The translations under genes and the position numbers were made by a program. From contig CP114491.1 in assembly GCA_027186245.1 (NCBI GenBank), positions 10,909,501 to 10,973,500 of the forward strand: 64,000 nucleotides of DNA, in the 5' to 3' direction. Shown one piece after another: positions 36,159 through 48,900 of the stretch (its first letter is position 1; each line of letters begins with the position of its first letter). Source of the DNA: Coriaria nepalensis. Its lineage: Eukaryota; Streptophyta; Magnoliopsida; Cucurbitales; Coriariaceae. The notes beneath the pieces are model-generated. The model saw nothing but the letters and a program-made list of their open reading frames with translations, was not told the origin of the DNA and made no database searches.

Positions 36159-36539
36159 CGGTATAATTAGGAAAGCAACTCTAAATCGCAGCTAACCACC
36201 CATCTGTCTTGTTCATTTCTTGCTAGAAGATCTTCGTGTAGACTAGTGCTGGGGTTCAATTCTCATCTAGAGCATGTTATTAATATTCTTTCTGACTTTG
36301 AGTAACCGGGTAAAATTTTATCATATCTGTAACATAATTCTTGTATGTCTATTTTATTATATTATACCCATCTATGGTTGTAGTTTTGTAGGAAGGGGAG
36401 TAGTTATTAGGGTGTAGATTGGGAAAAATGTATATGGAAGGACAGCAGGTTGTAACTCAACATCAGGTAGCATATTTTGTATTTTAGTAAGTTGATCGTG
36501 GATACTGGATATTACCGATGCTTCAATACTTTTACTGCA

Positions 36540-37400
36540 TTTGCGACAACATTTCCGTCGCTGTAGTACAACTCTGTGGGAGTAACTGGAGGTTAGAGCC
36601 TTGCTGAAGGATATCTACCGTCGCTGTAGTATATGATGGTGACTGTAGGTACAGCTTGGGCTATAGTGATGGTGGTATCCGTCACTGTAGATGAGGGCTT
36701 CAGCGACGGATAGTACCATATATGTAGACAACTGCCCCTGGAGAAAGGGTTCCAGCGACGAATTAGCGCTGCTGAAGACATAGCCCGTGAGTGTCAGTAT
36801 AGCTCATGCTTTAGCAACGAAAACTAACATTGCTTTAGGGTTAGTTCGTGGCTGTGGCCTATGAGTGCATTAGTGGGATATTTCTGCAGCTGGTTAGTAA
36901 GTCGGTGCCTGTTCCTAAAGAACTTGCATAACTAATGAAAATTACCGTCGCTGTAGACTAAGTGTCCTATAGGTTAGTTAAGTCGGTGTCTGTCGCTATA
37001 GGCATGGCGCAGCGATGGATTTCCATCACTGTGACTTATGTTGGTCTGTCTGTAGAGCCGCCAATAGCCATGGCTTTTTCATCGATGTAGACTAAGTCAG
37101 TGCCTGTCGCTAAAGGACCATCACTAGCAACGGTATCCGTTGCAGTAGACTAAGTCGGTGGATGTCCAGAGAGTGAAATTACCACCGTTGTAGAGTCAGT
37201 GGCTGCCACTAGAGACTGTAGAGTGTCGCTATAGCTTTGGTACTAGCAACAGTAATACTTAAGTCGGGGTCTCATTTTCTGTACAAAGATGCATCTTTGG
37301 CGACGGTTATTCTGCTGCTGTAGAATTAGTCCGCGTCCGTAGCAAGACAGGCAGCATTAGCGATGGATATTTTGCCACTGTCGCCATAGATTTGACAAGG
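36540..37400. repeat. Degenerate interspersed array of GTCGCTGTAG / AGCGACGGA motifs
   Basis: The word CCGTCGCTGTAG and its inverse AGCGACGGA recur in diverged form at least fifteen times, many followed by ACTAAGTCGGTG(C)CTGTCGC. Examples lie at about 36557, 36619, 36702, 36752, 36944, 36985, 37110, 37290 and 37355. The array is more GC-rich than its surroundings. Such arrays resemble subterminal repeats of plant class II DNA transposons (CACTA or Mutator-like), but no terminal inverted repeat or transposase is visible. Confidence 0.65.
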
Positions 37401-37547
37401 AAATAGGGTTTGACGCATCGTTTACACCGATGAACATAGAAAATTGGATGAAAATTTGTATTTGGCCAATATAAATTTTGTACAATTGGTAGTCTGTATT
37501 AAACTGAAACACTTTTCAGATTGTAGCCGTAGTTACACTTGCGACAA

Positions 37548-37565
37548 CCCCCCCCCCCCCCCCCC
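37548..37565. repeat. Homopolymer run of 18 C
   Basis: An uninterrupted run of 18 C downstream of the motif array. Comparable G runs occur at 14383-14397 and 40876-40888. Run length is likely to be uncertain in sequencing data. Confidence 0.95.
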
Positions 37566-38203
37566 TCTCATTTTCAACATGCATTTCCTTTCCTATTTCT
37601 TTCCAGCCCTAACAGTAGCCCCAATATACTTTACAAACACCTGTACGAACACCGCGACCTATATACAACTTGGGGTAAAGACGCACTCTTCAACAGCGCG
37701 GAAGATGACCACTCATAAGCACCATCTACTGGGGTGCAACTATCTTTATTTCGGATGTCCAAACCAGCTCATTCACAATTAATAGTGCGCATACCTTTTG
37801 AACTGGCAGGAATCACAACCCAGAGGCCTTACATCAACTGAAACCCACAATCATTGCAGCCTGTCAAGGCCACTCCCATAAGCTTTTCACCCGTCCTTCA
37901 AATTCAAAGATAAAAATCTCAGTTTTTGGAAACTTTTTTGTGCTTCTAAGGACATGTATAGTTAGACTCCAACACCCCACATATGGGAGAGATCATAACT
38001 AAAAGGAGACATGTATAGAGGTCAGGTAAATTGAGAAAATAATTAGAAGATAGCAAGGAAAATAAAAATTTACCAGTGCCTTTGGTTCTCGTTTTTGGTT
38101 GACAGTGCCTGCCTGTGGGTCTGGTTCATTTAAGTTCAAGCAAGTCAAAATTGTGCCGGCATATCCTCAGCTGAAGAGGTAAATGGAAGGCCACCGGACT
38201 GTT

Positions 38204-39931
38204 CTATAAGGCTTCCAGGATTATTGACGCTTTTGTGAAAACAGAAAGAACAAATGGTGCTTCTTCGCCAGGGTGTATTGTTGTAGGCACAATTGTGTAA
38301 CCCTTTGGATCGGGCTCCAAAACCATTTCACATGATATCTCTCGTGAATTGACATAGTCTGTTCCACCAACTGATTCATGAAGGTATATATTGTATGCAG
38401 CACGACGGCCACGGGTTTTCAGAATCCGCATTCCAATGTAGAACATCATGGAATCGTGACTGGATTGATAATTTCTGAAACCAGCTGCTGTTCTTGAGAA
38501 GCTAACTCCCTAAACATACATGATCTCTGATTACTCACTGTCCAGTCAATGGAAAGAGTTTTCAAATCAAAATGTATTCAAATTCCAAAGAGAAGCATAC
38601 TTGGGTTAAGGTAACGAACACATGTATTGGGTATGATGCATCAGGCCCAGTGGCCCTTAACCGAAACTGAGGATTCTGATGCCATGTGTCGTAATCTTGG
38701 CAGCCACCAGCACTATAACATCGCCACTGGCCATGGACAGAATAGCGCATTTCTTGAGGGTAGACCCGACAAACATATATCGAACGGAAATGAATCTGAA
38801 AATCTTGCCACGACATCCAGAAAATGCCTTCTTTTGACTGCTTAACAGGTTCAAAACAGGAGAGGAATAAGTACTTCTGCGTGGTATTTAATTGCTTTGG
38901 AAATGACTGCTATGATTAGATCAGGCAGTCACTAATGGCGACACTAATGGCAGAAGTAAAATGGTATAAAAGTATAGCAGAAACTCGCAAGCATGAGATA
39001 GAAACAGTGATTAAAACCTGTGGAATATGTTTCAGCTTGTGCTTCATCCTATCGGTCCATTCCGGCGACAAGTCAGACCAAGGACCATTCCATTCAACTT
39101 CATTGGCCCAAGGATTTCGAATTTGAATAAGCTTGTGGCCATCCACCTCTCTCACCTGGACATCAAGTAATGTGAATACCTTTCATTCGAGTTTCTTTTG
39201 AAATATCCAGATAAGACAGATACATTGCAACATACCTGCAGCAATGAATAGGCATGTCCTTGCACAATGCCACTGGATGAAATACGCACATCAGAACCTG
39301 ATGGACTTCCAGCACCAAGTAAGAAACCTTCTTGTTTGAAGCGTAGCAATTGAGACCAGAGCCTGCCACTCGCTAGATCAATCTGAGCCTGAGAACTCCG
39401 CATGTCAATCTCCTCACCAGCACCTCCAGTAAGGTCTACAAGGGCATCCTGGACAAGCCCGCCTTCTAATGCTTCATATGAGCCATGCAATTTGGCATAC
39501 GCCTTCTCCAATATGGATACCCAGAGCTCATTAACTTTCTGACTAGTAGCAAATGCAGGTTTCCCCAGAGATTCACAAGGAATCCAATCATCAACAACAA
39601 CCGGGACCCACTCACCCTAAAGAGCGATCAAGGTTTAACTTCTTATAATTAACATTCCAATCATTAAGAGCAAAAAGATGAATGTAAAACAGTTAATTGC
39701 TCTCAGTAAAGCAAATAGGTAGTTCTAAAACAAATTGCCTCACCATCGATAACACAATCATAGCTTAAGGTTGGAAAGATATTATAAACCAAAAAAGTAG
39801 CGGTAAACATATTAGGAGAACCAAATAAAGCCAAATTACAAGAATGATATTTATCTTGGAATTAGGCAGCATGCTTTCAAGGAGAAGTCAATATTGTGTT
39901 TTGGCCAAAAAAAGGGAGACAATAACATATC

Positions 39932-39969
<38 letters not shown>

Positions 39970-42900
39970 TTAAGGAATTTACTACATAACGCAACCCTAT
40001 TCTTCTAGATTGTGAAATAACCTAGGTTTTGGGTTGCATGAACAATGATGCAGTTCCCAAATGTTTGTATGACCTAGAAACTATTAAATGGAGAGATGTG
40101 AGCTTAATAAAGAGGTCTACATACTCATGACCATACTGGTAAAGCAATGAGCGTAAACATATATGCTCTTGTGTAATTTTAACTGAGCAGCATCAAAGAA
40201 AAAGGGCCTTCTAATCTATCTGATAGAATATTACATTCTAAGCTTAACATTCAATATTTTATCAATACAAAGAAAGCTAAGTAGATTCTAGTGACCACTC
40301 ATCTTGGTGCACAAAGTCATTCTAAAACACAATACAAAGGTAAGTAGTTCTTTTAAAATTAAGAGGGGGGGGAACAACAAAACAGATTGTAAAGCCCAAA
40401 AAATATCACAAAGGAATAACAAATTCCTTCCCCGGGATAAACCTCAAATACAAAGCTAAGTAGTTCCTTTATGAACAATACAGCACGTGAATTCACCTGA
40501 ATACAGAAGCGAACAGTGTAGATTCCTTCTTCATTATATTCCGGAGTAATGATCACTTCCGATATTCGTGATACTTCCGTTAAAACAGCAACAGCACTTA
40601 GGAACCAACAATCACCCAACTGCCCCTATTCAAAACAACACATATTTATATCACAAAAACCTAAGCACCAAAAAAAAAAAAAAAAAAGAAATTGGAATTC
40701 ATAATGTCAGGGACAGACCTGGCAAACATCAGAGGGATTGGCAGACCCAGAAAATAAGCAAGGCAGGGAATCAACGCGGTTCTCTTTTATGATTTCAGCA
40801 GGTCTCATCCACTCGGAAACAACCTAAATAGCAAAACCAACAAATATAAGGACAACAAGAAAAAAAAAAAAAGGAGGGGGGGGGGGGGAGAGCACATAAA
40901 AATGCAAAGCAAATCATTACTCAAAAAGACCTACCTGCAACTTTGAGGGGGGTTGTTCTGGATCTACATATAATGACTGATCGTTTGGAGGAAACTCCTG
41001 GTCAGTGAAATGCATTTCTCCCCTTGCTGAGAGGGCCTCTTTAACAGCCAATTCGACTGAAAGCATTCTTTGGTTGATCTCTTCTTGTGTTTCCATTCGA
41101 GGTCTCCTGAACTTCCTTGTGAAAGAATCCAGATCAACCACCACTCCATCACGTTCTGATCTTCTTTTCCTCCCACTTGAGTATTGTCCATCCCAATCAA
41201 CATCATCCCTGTCATATAGATCTACATCTGCAGGATCACTATCCCACCCATCAACCTAAGAGAAACGGAAGACTCAGCAATTAATTAACAGGATTATCCA
41301 ATTAAACGTAGCTTATGCACCTCTATTATGTTTGGAGCCTAACACACTACGATATAATTTATGAAACAAAGTAAAAGGCATATACCCTAGAGGGTGAATC
41401 AGCCCACTGCCAATTATCTTCAGCAAAATCAAGTACATTAAACTCAGTAGAGCTAATAGCTGCATGAAGTGCAGCTATCTCATCTTCAGTTAAGCTCTTC
41501 CCCCAGAGGAACACATCCATTATATGCATCTTAGACTCTGACCCTTCACTATCTGATCTTCCAAATGCATCCATATCCATAGGGGGTCTAGCACCGACCC
41601 AAATTTCAGTACCTTGATCCCAAATGGTAGGGCCCACATTTAATGGTAATCCAGTCTGGTAGCCATCAAAACCACCATCTAGATAGCAAGCTGCCTCACA
41701 CTGATCAGCATCGATAGTCATGGTTACAGTATGCCACCTGCAAAGCAAAAGCATAGATGCAAGCACCACTGATCATCTACAAACCAAGAAAAGTAGCGAA
41801 GATCACAACAGAAATATGTTTGATCGATTCTTTCCCAATGCCAAGTGATGGCATTGGTTGGAGAGAGCAGGGAGGGGAGGGGGGGAGCAAAAGAATACTC
41901 TTTCTTCACAGCGTGAAAATGAACAGACCTTCCATCTGCAATACTAGTTGCACCAATACTCCACTCCTTTGCAACTGTAGTTTGTCTGTCCCCTTTAGTA
42001 ATCAATCTGAGGCCAACTTGTCCAGCCTCCATACCTTGCTCAGAACCAGCCACTAGGATTTCCCAACAAACTTTCTTCTCAAACTCAGTTCCCAATAGAC
42101 AAACAGGCCCAGATTCAGGTTGAATTATTACAGCAATTGAAAGGCTAATCTTTCTACTTTGACAAATACTGGGCTCTATCCAACCGCAGTGCTTTCCGGA
42201 CATCATTGGTTCATCATCAAGAACACAAACGGCACCCCCAATTCCTGTCTGCAGGAAATTATTGAATAGAAAATTGTAAGAACATACCCGAGAAGAACAC
42301 AATAAAGTTAAAAGACAGGAAAGCCTGAGCTATTCCAACCACACACTACCAAGGAAATATCAAAGCAGTTATTCATAAGTCTATAAACATAATAATAATC
42401 GGTAATAGGTTTGGAACCTGGAACCATTGAAACTTATGGAACATAGATTTGAAGGATTGAGAACACCAAAAGCCTTGGAAGGGATTGGCCAATTGCCAAC
42501 AAAGAGATAGGTGCCTGCAATGAGCATGCTCGCATCTCAAAACTTCTCCTTTCCAATATGCTTCAATCTATGCTTGTGTAACTAAGTGTTCCAAGGGGTG
42601 ACATGACACATACTTGGTTCTTCAAATCTTAGTATTCTAGAAAGAAAATATGAAGAATTTTTTTCTCATTATAACCTAGGCACACCCATTAAAGTTCATC
42701 ATTTCCCACGTGAAAAATAGAGGGGAAGCCACTAACAAAATCCTGAAGTTCATTTACAAGATATAAGGATGCACATCTCATAAGTACTTTTGAAAGCTGC
42801 ACAATATAGTTAGAATACTTCACATAATGCACATATAAAAAGGTTAAATTTGGAGGTACCCCAACGACAGAGATAAGAATGCTATCAGTTAAAAGGACTT

Positions 42901-45900
42901 CTGTAATAGAAAGAACAAAAGTCACACCACCCAAAGGAAGAGTCATAACCTGAAGAGCTCGGCGAGATAATTGTGTTGCACGTATCCTACGAGCAATGCT
43001 TGAAACTCTCTCGCGTGCAAAAGAATCCTCAAGAACAGAATCACCTCCTACTGCACGTACTGCAGCAGCCATCGCTGCTGCCTCCCTATTGCCAGCATTG
43101 GGGATAGTGGAGATGAGGGAGGCTTCTATTTCCTTCCATTTACGCTCTTCCTTCTCCAGGAGGGCCCTCCTTCTTTCTTTACCTCTTCCTTCCTCTTCAC
43201 GCCTTTGCATTAAGATCTCTTCTTCCATCTCCCTTTCTCTTATGTAACTACAATTGTTGGAGACATTTGGAAACACATGGAAAGATCAGTCTTATGTATT
43301 GTAAAGAAGTATAAAAATTAGTAAATCATCTACCTCTCCTGAATAATTTCAAACTGCCTTCGGTCCTCCGGCATCCATTGTTTTATTTTCTTAGCGCTCA
43401 GGTCTGAAAACCCTATGCTGTCAAGAAACAGTCTCAAGCGAACCTCATCCTACCACAGCACCAGAAAGACATAAGAATTGAACGAAATAGTTTCATCAAT
43501 GTGAAGTAGAAAAGTTTTCTAATTCACCTGTACTCTCTCAGCTTTGGCAGTCAAACCAAGTAAAAGAAGTAAATAACCACCAAATTTATCCCACATATAC
43601 ACCCATTCGGTATCAATAGCCTCTTCCAAAGCTAAAATTCGTGCATGTGCACACATTTCTCTCCTATGGTCAACATCATTAGTTGATTCACAGCAAAAGA
43701 TCCTCCCATAACTCATTTTGCAGAAGAATGATCCAGCAATTAATTCCTCGTTTCTTAAACGGTCCCGCAATTTCATGACATCTGCCCTTGGGAGCACAAA
43801 ATTTCCAGCCCTATCACGTGAAATAGTAGGGTCACCAACCAAAAGAGCGGCTGAACTAGCAGATCTTTGCGGAGCTGAATATGTTCCCGATAAAGCATTT
43901 CTAGTCTGAATAGCAAGCAAAGTACATTGGAATTAGACAGTGTCTGAGCATTCCCATGATCAAAAGAACATCTTCTATTTACAAAAATTCTCAGGAAACC
44001 CAAGAAATGGAGCAAAAAAGAAAAAGTATTAGTTCAAAAAAAAATTAAAAGTTTTAATTCATAATAAAAGCACTAAAATTAAAGATGCATACAAAGTGAA
44101 TATAGTAAAACTTAGAGATGACATGAAGATGATTACCAATATATAATTTATATATCTAAAAGATGGAATAGTACTATGAATTTTGAATACGTGTGTTGAA
44201 GACATAAAAGGACTATGCTAATTGTCTGCTATAAGAGCACTCGCATCTGGTTCTCTAAAACTTCAATCAGCTATAATTTAGAGAATTTGAACAAAAAATC
44301 GTAAAACACATCTTGCATCCAGTTCTCTAAATTTAGCTTTGCTACAGTGCTTCTCCAAACTTACTTCTCCAACTGGGAGATAGCTATAATTTTTTATTAG
44401 TATTTTCTCTCTCCTCTCATTTTTTAGTATTATTTATTATCACCCAACACATTACTTTTCTCTCTCCTCTCAAAATAAAAATTGATTTAAAAATAATATT
44501 TAATTAATATATAAATAATAGAATAGAAACCCAGATGTGGAGCTAAGTTAAATTTGATTAGCTAAAATCTAAAAATGTGTCATATTAACTAAAATTAAGC
44601 CAAATTTAGAAAACCAGATAGAGAGCCGGATGCTAATGCTCTAACAATGTATAGGTGCAGGAACGCTCATAGACGATCTTTCAAAACTATATTACACATT
44701 TCAATCAAGAAAAAGTTTGGTGCCTTAGATTACGTGATAGACTAAAGTTATTCATTCAACGCCAACAGACACAATAATATACAAACTAAGACTAATAGCT
44801 GCAAAGTCTTGGAATGGCCTTGATGTAGGTGACAGATGCTAATTTAAACAAATTTATACATTTTATAGAGATGCATCTTCCCAAGTAAGATAATCTAACA
44901 TACCTTAGTAGCAGAACGGGCAATTGCTTGTACAGTGGTCTCCTTACTAAGGAAATGAACAGCATCTTGCATCATCTAAAAGTTAAGGTAATACTGCGGT
45001 GTTAGATTAGAAGCATTATGCTATTATTCCATTTGTTTCATGGAAACCCTGTTACTCTCATAAAAAATAAACGAAAAATAAATACTAAAATTTAATTTAA
45101 TTTACGTTATTTGGTAAAGAATTTGCCAGGCACGAAGGTGCCTTGGAGGTTAATACTAGTCTTTTTGTGTGTGGGTGGGTGGAGGGGTTGGGGGAGCAAC
45201 ATATGAAACTTCATTAACATACCTTATTAACATACCATATGAAACTTCATTAACATACCTCATGCTTTGGCAAAAGACTTATGAAACTTCGTGAAGTTGA
45301 TTATTTCAGACCACATATTTCAGACCACATATTTCAGACCACATTAGCTCTTCTCATCCTAGGAAAGTTTTTTAAGCTTTTGAATAAGTGTCCCAAGCTA
45401 ACTTGGGAAGGGTCACACTAAAGCTATGTATCCACCTCAACTCTAGCCTTATTCTAATCTAGTGAAAATGTCCTTCAAGACTATATCCAGTAACCATTTT
45501 CCTGAAAATTGTCATGTAACAAACGAAAACTTGTTCTAGTCTACAAAAATAATAAAATTAGGAAAATAATTTGCTGAAATCCATTCTGTTATGACCATTT
45601 ATATTTTTACCATTAGCTTAAATTATAGGTAGTTCATTATAAAATAACTTGTATACTGAGGCAGTCCGGCACATTCATGAACATACCTTAAGAGTCAAAC
45701 ATGGACGAGAGACAGCAAAACCAAAGGCCACAACAAGTGTAATCGCTGATACAGCAGCACCAGCAAATGGTGGATAAATATTTAAACTTGCAACAACACC
45801 CCAGCCCTCAGTTGCCAGTGCAATTCCATAAAGCACGAGAAATGCAGCACTGTAAGGAAAATTCAACTCATAAGTCTTACCATGTGTATTAATAAGTGAT

Positions 45901-48900
45901 GTCTATACCATTTTCGCGCGTAGAATGAAACATCATTATGAGAAACTGAGAAAGAATAGCATAGGTGTCTAAACTAAAACCTGACATTCTTCGCACAATC
46001 TGCATGAGCATCGTAAACATACACGGGGAGAACTCTCGGAGAGTAAACTACAATGGGTGGTGAAAGAAGAACCTGCCAGAAATTTTTTATTAAAAAATGA
46101 AAACCAAGGAATTGAAAGGAGGTAAACAAAAGGAAAAAAGGAAAAAAAGAACATTATCCAAACAGGTAAACTTAAACCCACAGTCAAAGCTCTTCCAGCG
46201 AGAATAAACAAGAGTGAAAAATATCCAACGGAAGCTCCAATGAATGGTTTATCTGAAAATAAGGCCAAAATCGTACTGTCAGCATATGATACTGTGAGCA
46301 TAGTACGCACCTCGGGTAGCAAAATTCATGCAAGCATTTAAACAAAAGATAAACAAAATGAGTGTTGTTTCACCTTCAAATAATCCTACAAGGAATGCTG
46401 CCAAAGCCAATAGAGAGGCTATGAAACAAACAAAGAACATTTGGATCCTTGTTAAATAAAAATTATTAGAAGCCCAATGGTGGGTAGCACCAATAGCTAG
46501 TACAATCAGGAGAAGAACTAAAAGGAATGCTACCCCAATCTGTTGCAATGGAAAAGGTAGATGTGTTATCGGAGTACAACCATAGCAAAGATGAGAAAGA
46601 CAAGGGCACTTAAGACTTCACTTACGGTCCAGGGTTTAACCACAATTATAACAGCTGAAATGGCACCAAGCATAAGAAGAAGCCCAATGAGAAGAAATAC
46701 AAATACACCTCGAGAAAGTTTCCAGTCATCATCTTTCCTAAAATGGATCCATATAAAAGGATGTAAATGAGAAAACTCTTTCGAGTGACAATAAAACATT
46801 CCAGTAGTTCATAAAATTAAAACAGGCGGGATAAGAGTGTTATCAGGATAATTAATGGCTGGAGGAAAAAAAAAAATCCAACACAGGGTTGGAACCACTA
46901 AAGGTTGAGTTGGGGCGGCTTCACCTACTGAATATCAAGGAAAAATTAATAGCTATGTACATACGTAGTTTTAGAAAAGTATAGCAAGTTTTGCTTTTTT
47001 AAAAAAAAAAAAGAACTTTGTAGAACAAGTTTTAAATTTTTTAGTTCTTTCATGAGTTCCAAGGTTCAAATCACTTGTCGAAAATATTATCTATTTAAAA
47101 CATTTTTTTTTTAATTTCTATATGTTAAAGTCTTACCATAACCTTAGGAATTAGGCTATAAATATTTACCATATTTGAGTATTTCTATATTTAGATAGAT
47201 AGAGAAATTAGTGGTAAATTTCTTTCCTAACTAAATTACTTTCCTATTTTGTATCCTAGAGGATTCTATAAATATGTATAAACCTGTACATGAAATATAT
47301 GAGTTGAATACCTTATTTCCATATCATTACCCTCTATTTTTATGGTATCAGAGCTAGGTTCTAAAACCCTAGGTTAAAACTATCCGACACCCTAGAAGAT
47401 GTCTGAAGTCACTTCCGATCAGACCCTAAAGCCCGGACTTCAAACTGTCCGACACCCATCAAAAAACTCACCCATTCAGATCACCACAATTCGACTGAAT
47501 GGGGATAACTTTCTAAGATGGTCACAGTTTGTCCGCATGTATATTAGGGGGAGAGGAAAAATTGGCTACATCACGGGAGAAACAGAGGAACCAGACCTGG
47601 ATGATCCAACTTATGCCACTTGGGATGCTGAAAACTCAATGGTAATGACATGGTTGGTCAACTCTATGACAGAGGAGATAGAAGCAAACTACCTCTGTTA
47701 TCCAACGGCTAAAGGAAGAAATGGGCTGTACTACTTTGATGAAACTGTTTTTGGGACTAATCAAGCTCAGGGATTAGGTAGTACTAGCTCAACCTTTGTC
47801 TCTGATCAGATCATATTATGGCATAAGAGATTAGGACACCCTAGTTTTTCATATTTAAAACATGTATTTCCTGCACTGTTTAAAGGAGGTTATCACTCAG
47901 AATTATATTGTGAAGCTTGTCATTTAGCTAAAGACTATCGTGTTTCTTTTCCAATAAAATTATATTCTAGTTCAAGACCATTTTACTTATTTCATAGTGC
48001 TGTTTGGGGTCCATCTAAGGTCAATACACTATCTGGAAAAAAATGGTTTGTTACTTTTATTGATGATCATACAAGATTATGTTGGGTCTACTTTATGGAA
48101 AAGAAGTCTGAAGTTGAGAAAATATTCAAAGATTTCTATATTATGATTGAAAATCAGTTTCAAATAAAAATAGGCATTCTTAAAACAGATAATGGAACTG
48201 AATACTTTAACAAACAGTTAGGAACATTTCTGTCAGAAAAAGGTATTATTCATCAATCAACTTGTTGTGACACTCCACAACAAAATGGTATTGCCGAAAG
48301 GAAAAATAGACATTTATTAGAAGTTACAAGGGCAATTATGTTTTCAATGAATGTTTCAAAATATCTATGGGGAAATGCTTTACTAACTGCATGTTATCTA
48401 ATAAATAGAATGCCATCTCGAGTTTTGAAATTTGAAACACCATTAAAGATCTTAAAACATTGCTTTCCTACAAACCGGATCACTGCAGAACTTCCTTTAA
48501 AAGTTTTCGGTTGCACTTGTTATGTATAGATACCAAATGCTTTCCGGTCAAAATTGGAACCAAAATCTGAAAAATGTGTCTTCCTAGGGTATGCTTCAAA
48601 CAAAAGGGGGTACAAATGTTTTAATCCAGTCACAAAAAAATTCTTTGAAAGTATAGATGTGAACTTTGTTGAGGAGCAACCTTACTTTCAGAAAACTGTG
48701 TTTCAAGAGGAGACCCAAATGAGTGAAAATAATTTTTGGGAAACTATCCCTATGCCCTTAGTCAACTCTAATGAAGAGTGTCATGAAATACTGGTTGAGA
48801 AAATGGATACTAGTATAAGTCCTCCTATACCAAAAATGATTGTATCAGAGACAGGGGGAGATGTACTTCAAAAGGAACCAAAGCTCCAAGTTTATACCAG

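Larger units (their letters stand above)
36159..38203. other. Convergent gap between MED13 and DEK1
   Basis: This 2-kb stretch holds the MED13 3' end (about 36159-36500), the motif-rich repeat described separately (36540-37400), a run of 18 C (37548-37565), and the presumed DEK1 3' untranslated region (up to 38203). The open frame at 37444-37782 spans the C run and is not considered a gene. Confidence 0.5.

Noticed and set aside
37444..37782. A 112-codon open frame between MED13 and DEK1
   Set aside because: It spans a homopolymer of 18 C and has no recognisable content.
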